Numbered from the stretch's first letter, positions 34,188-45,045 are shown. The stretch: DNA of 64,000 nt from Eumeta japonica (GCA_005406025.1 BGZK01000005.1:1602867-1666866), one strand, 5' to 3'. The notes: generated by a model from the sequence alone, not told the origin. Numbers and translations are program-made.

Positions 34188-34379
34188 CAATATTTCGCAC
34201 GCACATACATATTATGTACAGAAATCATTGGAAAAATAGTCAAAATAGATTCCTAGGACCTAAAAAGTCAAGATCTGGAGAAACCTCGATTTTTGAAAAT
34301 CCCGGCAAAAAAAGTAACTTTCTAATTTCATGAAAATTTTCAATTTTCATAGCGGAATGTTAAAAAAGTTAGTGAACCA

Positions 34380-35065
34380 GCAGAAGTCTACAACAATAAA
34401 TAGTATAATAAAATAAGCAAACAGTATCCAAAATCACACTAAGTGTACTCATGGGATATTTCATTCTTACTCCAATGAAATAATTGATCGTTCTAAGCGT
34501 AACTTGTATAATTTATTCAATTCTGTCCAAAGCGGGCAGATTATTTTGCGGCTGCAGTTATTTTGCTGATACAGCCAAAACATTAAATGGACTGACAGCC
34601 AATATTTTAAACGGGCACTCGGCTCCTTTTCAGGAGAGTGACATTTTTAATTGGATATTTATTTATGTGGAATTTCCAATTCACGGCGACATTTGTACTG
34701 TCGTACATTCACTGAGATTCTTTAGGCGTAAGAAAGTAGGACAATTTGTGAGGTTTCGGCAGGTTCTATTTCCAATATGATGTAGGAAAAAAATTTCGAT
34801 TTGTAATGTACATCATTATTGAATGATTAAGAGGCTAAATAAAATTTCTGCCACACGAAAAAAGTTGTTTATTCTGTAAGAGGGCAAAGTTAATTTTTGT
34901 AGTAAGAAGAATATTTAGTTTCTTGTGAAGTAAATAGTTTTTCGCTTCTCAAGCAAAGAAAATCTACATAATAACAACTATTGTAATGTTGTTTATTTAT
35001 AAATGATTATACTTTTACTTTCTATATATATATTTTAATGTGCCAATTTCATGTATCAAGGGTAG
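34380..35065. other. Non-coding DNA; 98-codon frame not recognised
   Basis: A plus frame at 34484-34780 would give 98 residues with a hydrophobic start. It lies in slightly GC-richer sequence (34520-34760). I recognise no family and see no supporting context. Confidence 0.25.
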
Positions 35066-35069
35066 GAAG

Positions 35070-35150
35070 AGATTTTAATATTTGGCCCTTCTTTAATATA
35101 ACACCAATTCGGTGTGCATAAGATGTCCTAGACCGACCTTTTCTTCATAT
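35070..35150 (-). mobile_element. LINE 3' end fragment (KVG..RPRKSY lineage)
   Basis: On the minus strand it reads EEKVGLGHLMHT and, in a shifted frame, the GILKKGQ equivalent. It matches 27420-27490 and 59690-59740 base for base over GGCCCTTCTTTAATAT, TTCGGTGTGCATAAGA and GACCGACCTTTTC. A very short dead copy. Confidence 0.65.
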
Positions 35151-35454
35151 ATATTTTCTACATATATATACATATATTAATATTTTGTAAATTACATATT
35201 CGAAATAGCTTACGGTTCATTACGCTTTTGAAATAGTGCAATTTTCATTTTATAGACAATCCGCTTGATTAAAAGGGCAGTGCCATACTTATTTGGTTAT
35301 TTTAACGTACTTAAACTACTATTCGCTTACTATTCGCGTACTATTCGCTCCGGCACGCAACAGCGGCAAGTGTTACTTCACATCCGTATCGGCCGTATTC
35401 TATGAGAGTGTGGTACTTTAGAAGTCGCTTTATTCTTATGTTACTATTTTATAC

Positions 35455-36115
35455 ATAATACCTTCCGTCCGCGGCTCCTCCACGGCTCGCCCGCGGTTCC
35501 GCCCGCGTAAACAAAATGGATTCCCACAACTTATATTTCGACCGATTACATTAAATAATCACGGCCCTGATCGCTTTCCCCGTTCTTGATTCTGCTCCCG
35601 ACCTTTTTCGCGATGTCCATTTGTACCTCTCTCGATTCCAAACCCGGTCTCTATTTAAGTAGTTTCCAATTTTAACCCCGCTTTCTTTACTGGCCCCGCT
35701 CTCAATTTTCATTTCTTTTTATCCCGATTTCAGTCACGATCTTGATTCTAATTTTGGTCCCACGGTTGACTACGACCTTGGTCTCATTCTCGATATCGAA
35801 CCCTTCCGGTCTCGACTATCGATTTTGCTTCTCGTCTCATTTGTAATTACGTTTTCCTTATCGACCACAGTTACAATTTTGACGAAGCCGGAGCGAATTT
35901 AGATATCAAAATAAACTTTATGCTGTATTACTTGAGGATGGTATTACTTCCTATGAGTGAAAGAATTTTAGAATCGTAATAACACAAATATGCAGATGAA
36001 GCCAAAGCGAAATGTCAATAGTCTATTTTACTCAGTAGTTTCTTATTAATGAAGTAATTGGTAGAATTGGTTTAGTAGTTCAGTTTAATAGTAAAAATAC
36101 ACGGACAACGTCAGA
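35455..36115 (-). repeat. Dispersed retroposon with degenerate CCGATTC-type minisatellite, copy 3
   Basis: The left edge CGCGGTTCCGCCCGCGTAAA is the complement of the CGCGGGC...end of this family. About 380 bases of degenerate words follow (CCCGATTTCAGTCACGATC, TTCTCGATATCGAACCC and similar). The end part holds GAGTGAAAGAATTTTAGAAT and AGTAGTTCAGTTTAATAGT, both of which recur at 63870-63915. Orientation is minus relative to the copy at 29195. Non-coding. Confidence 0.6.
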
Positions 36116-36479
36116 TACGAATGATAGTCGCCTTTATCAGAAACCTTGCCATTCGCTAGTACAACATATCTCCGGTTTCATAGTAATTGTGTGAATGCGA
36201 TTTAAGCACGCAAAAAAAAAACAAAATACACATTCATTTTTATATATTACGCAACCCCAATGCTCCCAGCTAATTAAGAAACACGCATTTCAATACTTTT
36301 CAAAGTCGTACCTCGCTCCAAAAAAAAATTCATAGAAATTCAATTGCATTAGACTCCAATAAAAAGCAAATTACCCATACATACACACACGAAACAACAT
36401 AAAAACAAATGAATGTGCTACAAAAAAAAATAGAAAAAAATAATCATTAATATTTTTTATTGTTATCATACAAATATGA

Positions 36480-36880
36480 TAACCATACGTTATCGCTTCT
36501 ATATCATGATGAAAACTAGAGCTAATCATTTTTGCAATCACAGGTTCTGATCATACACTGATTTTCATTAAGATTGGTTAAACTGATCTTTAGTTATAAA
36601 AGAGCATACAGACAGAAAAATAGCAGCCTATCATTTGCGCAATCGCATGTTTTTATTGGACACCAGTTTTTATAAAGATTGTTTTTAAGTTATAAAAGAA
36701 GATGCAGACAAACAATCACACTAACAGACAGTGGCTTATCATTTGCGCAACCATATGTTCTTACTGTATACCAATTTTCATCCAGATCGGTCAAACCGTT
36801 TTTATGTTCTGAAAAGACATAGAGACAGACAGATAGACATGAATTTTAAAAATGGTAGGATTGGAATTAGTTAGTCATGT
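36480..36880 (+). repeat. Tandem triplet of a retroposon-like unit, about 106 bp
   Basis: ATCATTTTTGCAATCACAGG (36525), ATCATTTGCGCAATCGCATG (36630) and ATCATTTGCGCAACCATATG (36738) head three units of about 105-108 bases. Each continues into ACACTGATTTTCAT-AAGATTGGT or its equivalent, then TTATAAAAGA and a GACAGACAG-like word. The ACCAATTTTCATCCAGATCG words are typical of the 3' parts of insect retroposons. Confidence 0.75.
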
Positions 36881-37370
36881 AATGGTTGTCTATTACAAAG
36901 TTTAACAAAAAAAATTTAATGTACACACAGACGCTAAAGGTTTATATAGTAGTATAAACATATACACCTCAACTAATCTTAGATATTTTGGGATCCTTAT
37001 GATAATTAATCTCAATTGCAATAATTAAATTGAAGTGTAACAGAAACTTGTCCGACAACTCTCGTAAAATATCGGAAACACTGATAAAGTGCTGTCTGAT
37101 TTTACCATATTTTTTTTAATTCACAGAATACTCATCCTATGGCTAACAAAGAAAATAATCTAGCTCCTCAAATTGCTTCTTTATTGGACCAAACATTTAT
37201 TTTTCTTTATATAAATACGGAGTTGAATTTATACAACTACGAAAACGGAATAGCGGTACACGGATCTTCGGATTTTCGCTGAGGAGGCCTCGTTCTAGAA
37301 AAAAAAAATATTTAAGGTTTCCTTCACCTTTATCTCCCATAATACCGCTATAATACCTAACGACAAGATA
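36881..37370. other. AT-rich non-coding DNA
   Basis: Nothing was recognised. Confidence 0.4.
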
Positions 37371-37377
37371 GAAAATT

Positions 37378-37450
37378 TCGTCGGGCGAGCGGCGCGCGCG
37401 AGGGTGCGCGCCCTACCGTGACAATCCCTCCAAATGCCATGCTTCAGTAT
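37378..37450. other. CpG-rich patch
   Basis: TCGTCGGGCGAGCGGCGCGC and GAGGGTGCGCGCCCTACCGT form a short, strongly CpG-rich segment containing the self-complementary GGGTGCGCGCCC. No frame is usable. Promoter patch or repeat edge cannot be told apart. Confidence 0.3.
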
Positions 37451-37529
37451 TTAACGCGTGCCATTTCGATATTCCCGTCTTGATATTTCGCGAAAGTTTA
37501 TCGTACGTACACGCATGAGAACGATGAAC

Positions 37530-37770
37530 GCTCAGCGGTTAAAAAGTACGCATTCGAACCAGAAGGTAGCGGGTTGGATTCTTACCGCGACCGCATAGAG
37601 TCTGATTGAAGTCAAATTAAATTGTGTTTCGGAGAGTAGATTAAGCCGTAGGTAGCGGACGTTTAATCGCGTTAGTGATATCGGTCGTTAGCAGCTATCG
37701 ATCTGCGTTGGACAAGCGTGGTGAGCTAAAATTCCAAGCCCGTAGGTCTGAAATGAAAAGATTGCAGGGA
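37530..37770 (+). repeat. tRNA-type SINE copy
   Basis: The start resembles a tRNA-related head, with AGCGGGTTGGATTCTTACC in the place of the B box. Downstream blocks TGTTTCGGAGAGTAGATTAA, GCCGTAGGTAGCGGACG and GTTAGCAGC correspond to 56500-56580 of the copy at 56375. The order and spacing agree with a SINE family common in Lepidoptera. It has no coding capacity. Confidence 0.65.
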
Positions 37771-38224
37771 CGCATGTCACACATGTAGAGTAATTTTGAA
37801 AACTGATGCAACAACCGTTGTATAAAAAAAAAGTTTAAGGGCTTAAAATTTGGGAAATGTGGATAAAAGTAGAGATACGTAAAACAGTCTTTAGATTTTA
37901 GCTATAAATGAAAATATTTCGACTTGAATCTATTTTAGAGGAAAAATCGATAGTAGGATCGGAAAACATTATATATGAGTATAAAAATGTTCTGGATAGT
38001 GTCATGTACGTGCATATCTTATTTTTAAAGTTGCTATAATAAAATTGTCTACCCCCAATTTATACCATTAAATGCCGGGATTTCAAAAGCGTTGATGTAT
38101 TCGCTAAGCTATGCATCTAAATGCGACTTTTCACGTTTCTACTTCAAATTTGAAAAATTTAAGTAGAGTGTGGCCACAGTACGCCTCTGTGGTAGAGACA
38201 GTGTGACTGACTTGCTTGCGGCAT

Positions 38225-38500
38225 AAAGAATTCACTAGCTGGCTCGAGCGGGGAAGTACCACATTCTCACAGAATATGAACTTGAAATAGCAGCTTCAGC
38301 TGTGGCGTTTCGTCCAGCGAGTAAGAGGTCCGACGGCCCACTTCCCCTTTCCTTTTCATCAGTCCGATCATCTCCATTAGATATCATACTCTTTTTCATT
38401 ACAGCAACACAGTGATGATTCCTCTGGGTTTGTGAGTATCCATGTGAAGTGGTGACCATTTGCTATCTAGTCGTTCGCCTACTGGTTTGGTTCTCGAATA
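38225..38500 (+). repeat. Lepidopteran SINE with pyrimidine-rich middle and GAGTATCCATG block
   Basis: Blocks in order: GAGCGGGGAAGTACCACATT, CGTTTCGTCCAGCGAGTAAG, a CCCTTTCC pyrimidine middle, GGGTTTGTGAGTATCCATG and GTTCGCCTACTGGTTTGG. They match 54565-54770 and the usual lepidopteran SINE with GCGAGTGTCCATGGGCGGCG. The 74-codon minus frame here is a shadow of the repeat. Confidence 0.72.
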
Positions 38501-38881
38501 TGCTGTAAAAAAGTTGAAACTAATGACACACTAGAAAAGGGCAAAATATTAAAAACAGGGGCATGACAAATTACATTAATTAAAAGATGTATTAATGGAT
38601 CGTAACATGTGGAAACCTGCTATCTCAGCTGACCCCGCTGTGTTATAGAAGTGAGCTTCATGTATGACTTTACATATTTTAGGATCCCGTTAAAAATTTA
38701 ATCTCGATTTTACTCCCAAAAACGACAGATTCCTAAAAACATTAAAATTGTAACATATTTTTGTTTTTCACCAAAAATCTTAATAATAATTTTTACGCAA
38801 CTAACTTCCTACATGACACGATTCACATACAAAATTTTATATAATGAGTTTCTGAAAAAGGCCGATACTTGTGATTCAGCC

Positions 38882-38949
38882 TGTGTGTGTGTGTGCGTGT
38901 GTGTGTTGTGTGTGTGAGCATGCGTGTGCATGTGTGGGTGTTGTGTGTT
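38882..38949 (+). repeat. TG microsatellite
   Basis: An interrupted TG dinucleotide run with GTGTGCGTG and GCATG interruptions. The plus frame crossing it (38887-39162) is not considered a gene. Confidence 0.95.
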
Positions 38950-39309
38950 TTTTATATAGATAGGAAAACGCATTTACGTATCATCAGGCTTAGATGTTTC
39001 GCCTGGTATGTCGGACTCAAAATGTTAATACCGACTCAAAAACCTCCCCTTTCTCCAGCCTTTCAGTCCCCTCGGAAACCGCCGTTAGGTTTTTCTTCAC
39101 GGAGAAAGGATTTATGTCTTGTTTTCTTTTTAATTGTTGAGGTCACTGCTTCTATCTTCTAAGCATTACTGTTTTAGGATCTCTTCCTTTCTGTGAAACG
39201 TAGGTCTTGGAGCACTTTCGTTTCGTTTCGAAAGCGCCGGATGCTTTCCAGGCAGCCGTTCATAACAGCATCGCGTTAATTAGTGTCTCAGGTGTAATGG
39301 AATATTCGA

Positions 39310-40455
39310 GGATTGGAGAACGGAACGGTGACATACAATGAACATGTGCTCCATGTCTTCAGGGACTCCTAGACAGGACGAGCACTCCGGGGAGTCATCG
39401 TGCTTAAAGCGGTGGAGATATGCTCGAAAGAAGCCGTATCTTGTCCATATTCGTGAGTATCTGTGTCAGATAGTAATTGATTTCACCATGATTTTGGTTT
39501 AGCCTAACGTCAATCTGTGTGACGGTACGTTCACCTATCCTTTTCTGTGGCATCCTACTACAATTGCTATCGACGTATACTGTGCTGCCATTTTTCTGCT
39601 CTAAGTTCATCAGGACCCAGTATAGTTGACCCTCTTCGTTGGTAAAGGGTCCGTCTTTGCTCATTTAGGACTCTAATAGGCAGAGTTCCGAAAATAACGC
39701 ACACTATGCCCAAGGCACTGGTTATTCTTAGGGCACTTTGGCTGTAAATTAGTGCCGCTTTCCCCTATGGTTCTTGCAATCTTAGAGCGTTCGCCCAGAT
39801 GGGTATTTCGTAACTGAGCACTAAGGTAAACACTGACAACAGCAGCAGCCTCCTACTATGTTCTGGACCTCCGATATTTGACATCAACCGTTCTAGACTT
39901 GCTCTCATGATTGAAGCTTTAGAACTCACGTGCTCCACTTATTGCTTGAAGTTTAGTCGGGCATTAAGTATTAGTCCCAGATATCGAATGAATGGTTGTG
40001 ATATGATTTCTTGCTCTCCGACTTCCAACCTGATGGTTTCCACTGTTTTTCTGCTGGTGATGAGGACTGCTTTGGTCTTATGTTTGGCTAGTTGCAAGAT
40101 CACCATATCCATCCACTGATTGATTCATCCGAAAGTGATGCCGAACGCCAGATTCATCTCTTGGAGTTGTTTTGCCACGATCACCATGGCTACATCATCA
40201 GCATGTGCCACTAGTTTGACTTTTGCTGCCAATGATTGTCTCAATAGGTCATCATACACGAAGTTCCACAACAAAGATCCCAAAACTGAATCCTGTGTTA
40301 CTCCTCCGCTAATATCATACTGCCTTGAACCATTCTCTGTATCGTATTTTAGAACCCTATTTGTGAAGTTGCTAACTACTATTCAGGTATCACGGTGCAT
40401 TCTTCTCTTCGACAGCCCGCTGAAAGACTTAGCTGTGCTAAAAAAGACTTAGCTG
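39310..40455 (-). mobile_element. R1/jockey-like LINE ORF2 relic: reverse transcriptase to C-terminal zinc knuckle
   Basis: Read on the minus strand from 40455 to 39310. The palm has DISGGVTQDSVLGSLLWN (about 40310) and AHADDVAMVI at 40205, where ADD is the catalytic pair. A single frame with four stops then continues through QLAKHKTKAVLI, IRYLGLILNARLNFK, SSKASIMRASLERLM, GGPEHSRRLLLLSV and PIWANALRLQE. After frameshifts come QIDVRLNQNHGEINYYLTQ and FRAYLHRFKHDDSPECSSC with a following EHMFIVC. That Cys-Cys-His-Cys arrangement is the C-terminal zinc knuckle of R1-clade LINEs. The endonuclease and fingers are absent (5' truncation). It is among the better preserved coding relics here. Plus-strand frames at 39907-40452 are antisense shadows. 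Confidence 0.88.
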
Positions 40456-40462
40456 TGCTGCA
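40426..40462. repeat. Tandem duplication of AAAGACTTAGCTGTGCT at the LINE edge
   Basis: AAAGACTTAGCTGTGCT occurs twice with a 22-base step at the 5' limit of the R1-like relic. It may reflect the target-site or end-joining event that accompanied truncation. Confidence 0.8.
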
Positions 40463-40464
40463 TT

Positions 40465-41200
40465 TTTAACAAGTAAGAAATTTTTAAGATACCCTAACTG
40501 ATAGTTTGATCTATTTTGACTGTTTTCATAGATTACTTTACGGTATCTTACTGCGGGAACATTTCGCAGATATTGATAGGATTTTCGTGCTGTAAAAACG
40601 GGTTGTTCAGGTTATTTATACGTCGTGGCCTAGAGTAAGTATCTCTTAGAACTAAGTTTAAGTAAAGAGATCTTGTCTCTGGCATTTTAATTTACATATG
40701 AAAATTTACTAAATGTGAAAAATAATATAGGAGTGTTCGAGAAATGTAGTGACAACATAAATTCAATACTTACCTTTAAACAAATTCAAGATCATAATTT
40801 AGCAAATGCTTGTTAAAAAAAAAAGGGTATTATACAATTTGTAAACATTTAGAAGACAAAGATTCGTGGACGTTACCAGTTCGGATTCTTGTAAGTTTGT
40901 TTCCTTATAAATCTATATATGTTTGATAGTATAACATAATATATTTAAAGTTGAAAAGAGCTGTACTCAAGTTTCTTGCTTGTTTTTCTTGAGGGAAAAC
41001 CGCTTTCCGAACGAGTGTTAAAGTGGTAAAGTGATAAAGCTAAGGACTAAAATATAAATTCTTCAAGTGTTGTTTATGACCTATAAAATAAAGCTATATT
41101 TGAATTTGAAATTTGGGTTTGAATAGATAACAAGACAACCAAAGTCGAAAGCTCAACGACTTAGGTAATTCTTAGTAACGAACTTTTAGTTTGTGTTGTA
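40465..41200. other. AT-rich non-coding DNA
   Basis: No feature was recognised. Confidence 0.4.
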
Positions 41201-41204
41201 ATTA

Positions 41205-41755
41205 CAGAATCTGTATATATGAAAGTGGATGTTTGTATGCAGAAGATAGCTAAACTCCCATACCATTTGACCTAACTTTGTCAAACTTGGCATGTTTTAT
41301 TTCTGTTTGTTTTTTTTTTCACGTACCAGATTTTTATGCGACTCATTTTAGTATTTATCTGCAAATTCATGAGCATATTTGTACCATTAAACGGAATTAC
41401 TGCATTGATTGTAAAAATTCTTTAACGCATGGAAAGATACATATACATATTCATAATTTAATTTTGATACTAACGTTTGCCTCGGCTTCGTACGAATCGG
41501 AATCGTGACCGGAATTGAAAACGAGACGGGGAGCAGAATCGAGAGCCGGGACCGATACAGAAATTCAGAACGGGACCTGGGTCGAAAAGTGAGAGTGGAA
41601 GCGGGACTAGAATTAATTAATTAAGAGTGAGACTGGAATCCGGTCCGAGTACCGGAATCAGAATCTAAAGCGGGGTTGACATTTTAACAACAGGAATCAA
41701 TATCGAGATAGTTCAACATTAAAGGTCGGAAACGAGAGGAAAGCTAGTTCTATTT
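41205..41755 (+). repeat. Dispersed retroposon with GAATCGG-type minisatellite, copy 4
   Basis: The left part has ATGAAAGTGGATGTTTGTAT and CATACCATTTGACCTAACTT, a head like that at 29210. From 41480 to 41740 it is built of degenerate purine words (GAATCGGAATCG, GGGACCGATAC, GAGACTGGAATCC). It ends GAGAGGAAAGCTAGTTC, equal to the AAAAGCTAGT edge at 30360. The copy appears nearly complete, about 550 bp, and non-coding. Confidence 0.65.
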
Positions 41756-41759
41756 AAAA

Positions 41760-43230
41760 ATTAATAGTACAAATAGTACATTGGTGCCAATGAAATAATG
41801 GTTCACCAAGGGACTTAAGCGGGTGAGTGTAGTGCGCGATGATAACGATAGCATAAATATATTATATTTAGGTCGTTTATGTGACGAGAAGAGCATAAAA
41901 ATAAATATTTACAATAAATAAAATACTTCGACAATTGACATTTCGATACTTAATGCGTACGTACGTTGTCGTCACATCATTGAGTTAGCCATATTATAAA
42001 ATGACTGGTGGATTCATGATACCTCGCAATTTCGTCATAAGTCCGATTTCGTTATAAATATATGACGTGTTTGGAGATTTATATCACATTTGGACATATC
42101 TTAGTATCAAATTTATACAGGACTTAGATATAAATAAATAATCGAATGGTATTTATAATGTGGGAGCGGTGGTAACCGCGTGATAGGTACCAAAACCCTT
42201 GGTGCAGCGTTGAATTTGAACCAAAAGCTACTAGATGTGAATTCTATACCACGACCGAATAGACCAATTATTGGGCTAAAGTTAAACTTAAGTCAAATTA
42301 AGGCCACTCGCGCTCCAGGTGATAAAACCTGAGTAATATATAACTGTGTAATATACCAGGAGAAAAAGTTATGACTCGTTACAAAATTCATTGACATCAT
42401 ACTGTGACGAATTTTCAAGTATTCGTGTAATAATAAATATGCATATTTTTATTATTTTCTCGAGTACATTCAATATTTATCTTGAAGTTAGGCACTTCAT
42501 AAAAACGATGACGCTGTAAGACTTATGAAAATGAAATAAAAAGTCGTTGAAGAGGATATCCACTAAAAAAATAAAAAATAAAGCAAACAATTATTGCAAT
42601 ATTATATTTAAATTAAAACATCCACACGATGTTATTAGTCGACCTGTCTAAAATCATTGTCAGTGATTTTTAAAGTACTGTATATAGAAAAACCGATCAA
42701 GTCTGGATGATAATGCACAAATAATGTTATAACACCATACAATAAATACATTTTTTATGTATTTATAAAAAAATGTTTTTGATAAGTCCCAACTTTGACG
42801 AAATCCGGGATCCTTGGCGCTAGTCTATTATCACTTGCCTTGTTTTCGTTATTCTTATTTTTCTTTATAGCTTACACCAGGTATTGGCAACCTTTGACAT
42901 GTTGTGGGCCAAACTTTAGTATGCAAATATGTTCGCGGGCCGCGTTCAAAAGTAGTGAATTTTAAAGTAGTGTTTTAAATTAGAGTTCATATAATTTTTA
43001 TGGGTTTTTTTTTATTGGGTTTTTCAAAATATCGCGCGGGCTGGTTGTTGCCCATATGTGGTTTACACAATCATCAGGCCAGGTGTGACACTTTACATGT
43101 TTTACAATAGAACACAAAGGAAAAAAAAAATAGTTAGAAATTACAAGATTCTTGTCAAATTATCCTTAATCATAACAAAATTTTAACCACCCACCGTTCA
43201 TAGTTCAATAAATCCAGCTCTATAAATGCA
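41760..43230. other. Non-coding DNA with weak repeat traces
   Basis: Near 42165-42330 a block with GGTGGTAACCGCGTGATAGG may be a worn SINE. Near 42876-42960 TTGGCAACCTTTGACATG, GTGGGCCAAACT and TTCGCGGGCCGCG recall one end of hAT-type non-autonomous elements, but no opposite end was found. The rest is AT-rich and featureless. Confidence 0.3.
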
Positions 43231-43234
43231 GGCT

Positions 43235-43475
43235 AATAGGGATATATTGGAACCATTTGAGTACTCTTCACGAAAACAATATACTCGAGAGTCGACAAGG
43301 AGTGCCTTAAAAAATCTTATGCAAACCAAATTGGGGAGATATTAAAGAAATTCTAAGTACTCTAAATCGACGCGCTTGCCTGAGATTATCGACAGCTGGG
43401 AGCAGTGAAGCAAGAGGGGTATGAAAACTTTATGTCATGTGGAGATTTCTGGTTTATGTCCACCCTTCGAAGATA
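43235..43475 (+). mobile_element. LINE 3' end relic (KVG..RPRKSY lineage)
   Basis: Shifting frames on the plus strand give a worn HLERM-like block, ESRQGVP (for KVGKGRP), KKSYANQIGEILKK-like sequence and LSTLNRRACL. The same blocks are at 27420-27540. A tail like GGCCTCTGTCTACCC follows (TTATGTCCACCCTTCGAAGA, 43456). The 75-codon frame at 43421-43648 starts inside the 3' tail and is not a gene. Confidence 0.65.
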
Positions 43476-43479
43476 CAGG

Positions 43480-44150
43480 CGTGAACTTATTCGCTTTGAT
43501 ACCTACATCTCGCTTTGTATTGTCACGTGATACCGATGCTTGCACCGCCGACTTTTCAATGGAAAAACATGTTCAATTTTTATACTCATGGATTCTGAGA
43601 ATGTGTTCATCAATATGCCAAATGTCGTTTGTTATATGGATTAAGTAGCATCCAATGAAAAAGTTTCATCTGATGTAATATCTAGTAAATATAAATAAAC
43701 ATATACGTAAAGCGATAAGTATTTCATTGCTTAGATTTTGATTTACTAAATAGTGTCCAGTCCTTGATTTTTTATTAAATTTACTTGGTTCACATTTCAT
43801 TAACCTTTTGAACCTTTTTTGGCTAATTTCTCCGCTTTAGAGAACAGATAAATATTTTGTTCCGCAAATGCTAAAATAAGTCGTCAACTAAGTATTTTGT
43901 AGCGTTTTGTTTGGGTTTTCGACTAAGAACAGTAACCCTCGTATGCTTTTATGAGTATAATTTAACTGGTTAGTTTATCCGAATACCTTGTTCCACCAGA
44001 CTTTCATTTCTTACGCTTCCTCAACATAAACCATTCTGTCCGCACGCGCTTGTTTGTATGTGTAGATTGCGTTATTTCGGGTTGACAATACTGTACAGGT
44101 TAATCACCGATAGAAAAGCTCTTTTCAACAAAGCAAGAAATCTGTGGACA
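43480..44150. other. AT-rich non-coding DNA
   Basis: Nothing was recognised. Confidence 0.4.
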
Positions 44151-44154
44151 GCAG

Positions 44155-44300
44155 TAAATCGCTGGTTAGGAGAGATGCCTTTGAATCGGGAGGTAATGGG
44201 TTTGATTTCGTTTAAGGGCTAACCAAGCAACGACTTTTTGACTGAGGTTCAATATTATGCCGTCGATCCCGATCGTTAGCAGCTCCCGATCCACAGAAAG
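44155..44300 (+). repeat. tRNA-type SINE copy, worn
   Basis: GGTTAGGAGAGATGCC occupies the A-box place and GTAATGGGTTTGATTTCG the B-box place, about 35 bases apart. TGCCGTCGATCCCGATCGTT and TAGCAGC follow, matching 37640-37700 and 56515-56580. Confidence 0.55.
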
Positions 44301-44494
44301 TCAGCGAGGAGAGTATAAGGTCCGAGCCTGTCAACCCGATATAAAACGTTGCGGGAGTGCATGCCGCTGAGGCATTTATTCACCTTACTGCTGAAGTTAG
44401 GTGAATAAAAAGTGATGCAACAAGTAAACTTATTAGCAATTCTCAAAGGAGTGTGTGTGCAACGGTATGTAACAACAATGATAAATATGAACAA

Positions 44495-44565
44495 AAAAAG
44501 AACTGACCAAGTACGTGTCGGGCTACGGGCAGTGTAGAGTTCCATGGTTGCTGACTTAGAAGGAG
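44495..44565 (-). repeat. Edge of the CGAGTC...CACTTGGCC retroposon type
   Basis: CTGACCAAGTACGTGTCGGG, CTACGGGCAGTGTAGAG and TTCCATGG correspond, in the complement, to the right end of this type (GGAACCC...CGACTCGCACTTGGCC). Only about 70 bases are recognisable. The 107-codon minus frame across it is not taken as a gene. Confidence 0.45.
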
Positions 44566-44884
44566 CCTTTGATAGTATGAACCTAATTATTGAGTTCACG
44601 GTTCAACGGCTAATAACATCTAAAAACGGGCTCACATAAGACAAAAGTTGAGGGTGTTATGATTTCATATTTCCATATTGTTACATAGTTCATAAATTGA
44701 TATTTATTATGTATTTAATACAACCAATAACGTCATCAAGATTGAGAGAACAGGTTCAACAATAATTTTGCTTTTGAGTGCAGTATCTACCTATTTATAA
44801 AAGCTAGTTTTTTAATTTATTTAAATTATTTTGTTTTTTCACATATTAGTCAAATATTTAAAAAAAATCAGACACGCACGAATT

Positions 44885-45045
44885 TTTTGTATGGCTCTAC
44901 ACTCCTGTCACTTCATAATTCAGACTAGAACCTATATTCCCCCCGATATTTACGCTCCCTACGTTGTATTGGGACTTGTTCCTTTCAGCAATTGCGAATG
45001 GCTGAAGGTCGAGCGATGATGATGATGACGATGATGATATTGATG
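44885..45045 (+). mobile_element. GATGAT-tailed retroposon, truncated 3' end (copy 3)
   Basis: GGCTCTACACTCCTGTCACT, AGACTAGAACCTA, TTTACGCTCCCTACG, GGGACTTGTTCC and TGGCTGAAGGTCGAGCGATG match 34045-34165, followed by an impure GATGATGATGACGATG tail. The tandem array is missing, as expected of 5'-truncated retroposition. The 75-codon plus frame starting at 44992 is chance. Confidence 0.78.

Larger units (their letters stand above)
32583..34203 (+). mobile_element. GATGAT-tailed composite retroposon with flanking 18-bp direct repeats (copy 2)
   Basis: GACAGTATTTCGCACGCA (32583-32600) and GACAATATTTCGCACGCA (34186-34203) are direct repeats with one mismatch. They are best read as the target-site duplication of an insertion running from 32601 to 34185. 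The insert consists of a tandem array of about 278-bp units (32617-33960), a unique 3' region (33966-34160) and a perfect GAT/ATG repeat tail that abuts the right duplication. That is the layout of a non-autonomous retroposon copied in trans. The unique 3' region contains two hairpins: GGGAC-TT-GTCCC (34121-34132) and CAGTC-ACTGC-GACTG (34136-34150). It has no recognisable protein; short frames inside are not conserved between units. Copy 1 at 6491-7950 is in inverse orientation, and a truncated 3' end lies at 44890-45045. Confidence 0.78.
31790..34375 (+). repeat. Dispersed repeat interrupted by a 1.6-kb composite element
   Basis: The left part (31790-32600) and right part (34187-34375) together align with the uninterrupted copy at 50635-51210. 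Shared blocks are GAGCTCCTTGAAAT/GAACTCCTTGATTTC, ACTCCTTGCTACTTT-like, a TTTTTCAAGCTTTCCGAACTC-like block, TTTTATTACGTTTTGA, and on the right ACGACTAGGAAAATGGTC-like, AGTCAAGATCT, GAAAAT and AACAGTAACTT words. The split lies exactly at the 18-bp direct repeat described for the inserted element. The class of the host repeat is uncertain; it resembles non-coding parts of lepidopteran non-LTR elements. Confidence 0.65.

Noticed and set aside
39907..40452. Plus-strand frames of 70 and 110 codons
   Set aside because: They are antisense to the R1-like reverse transcriptase relic.
42876..42960. Possible hAT-type non-autonomous element end
   Set aside because: Only one end resembles the GGCAACC/GGGCCGCG pattern. 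No matching inverted end or 8-bp duplication was found.
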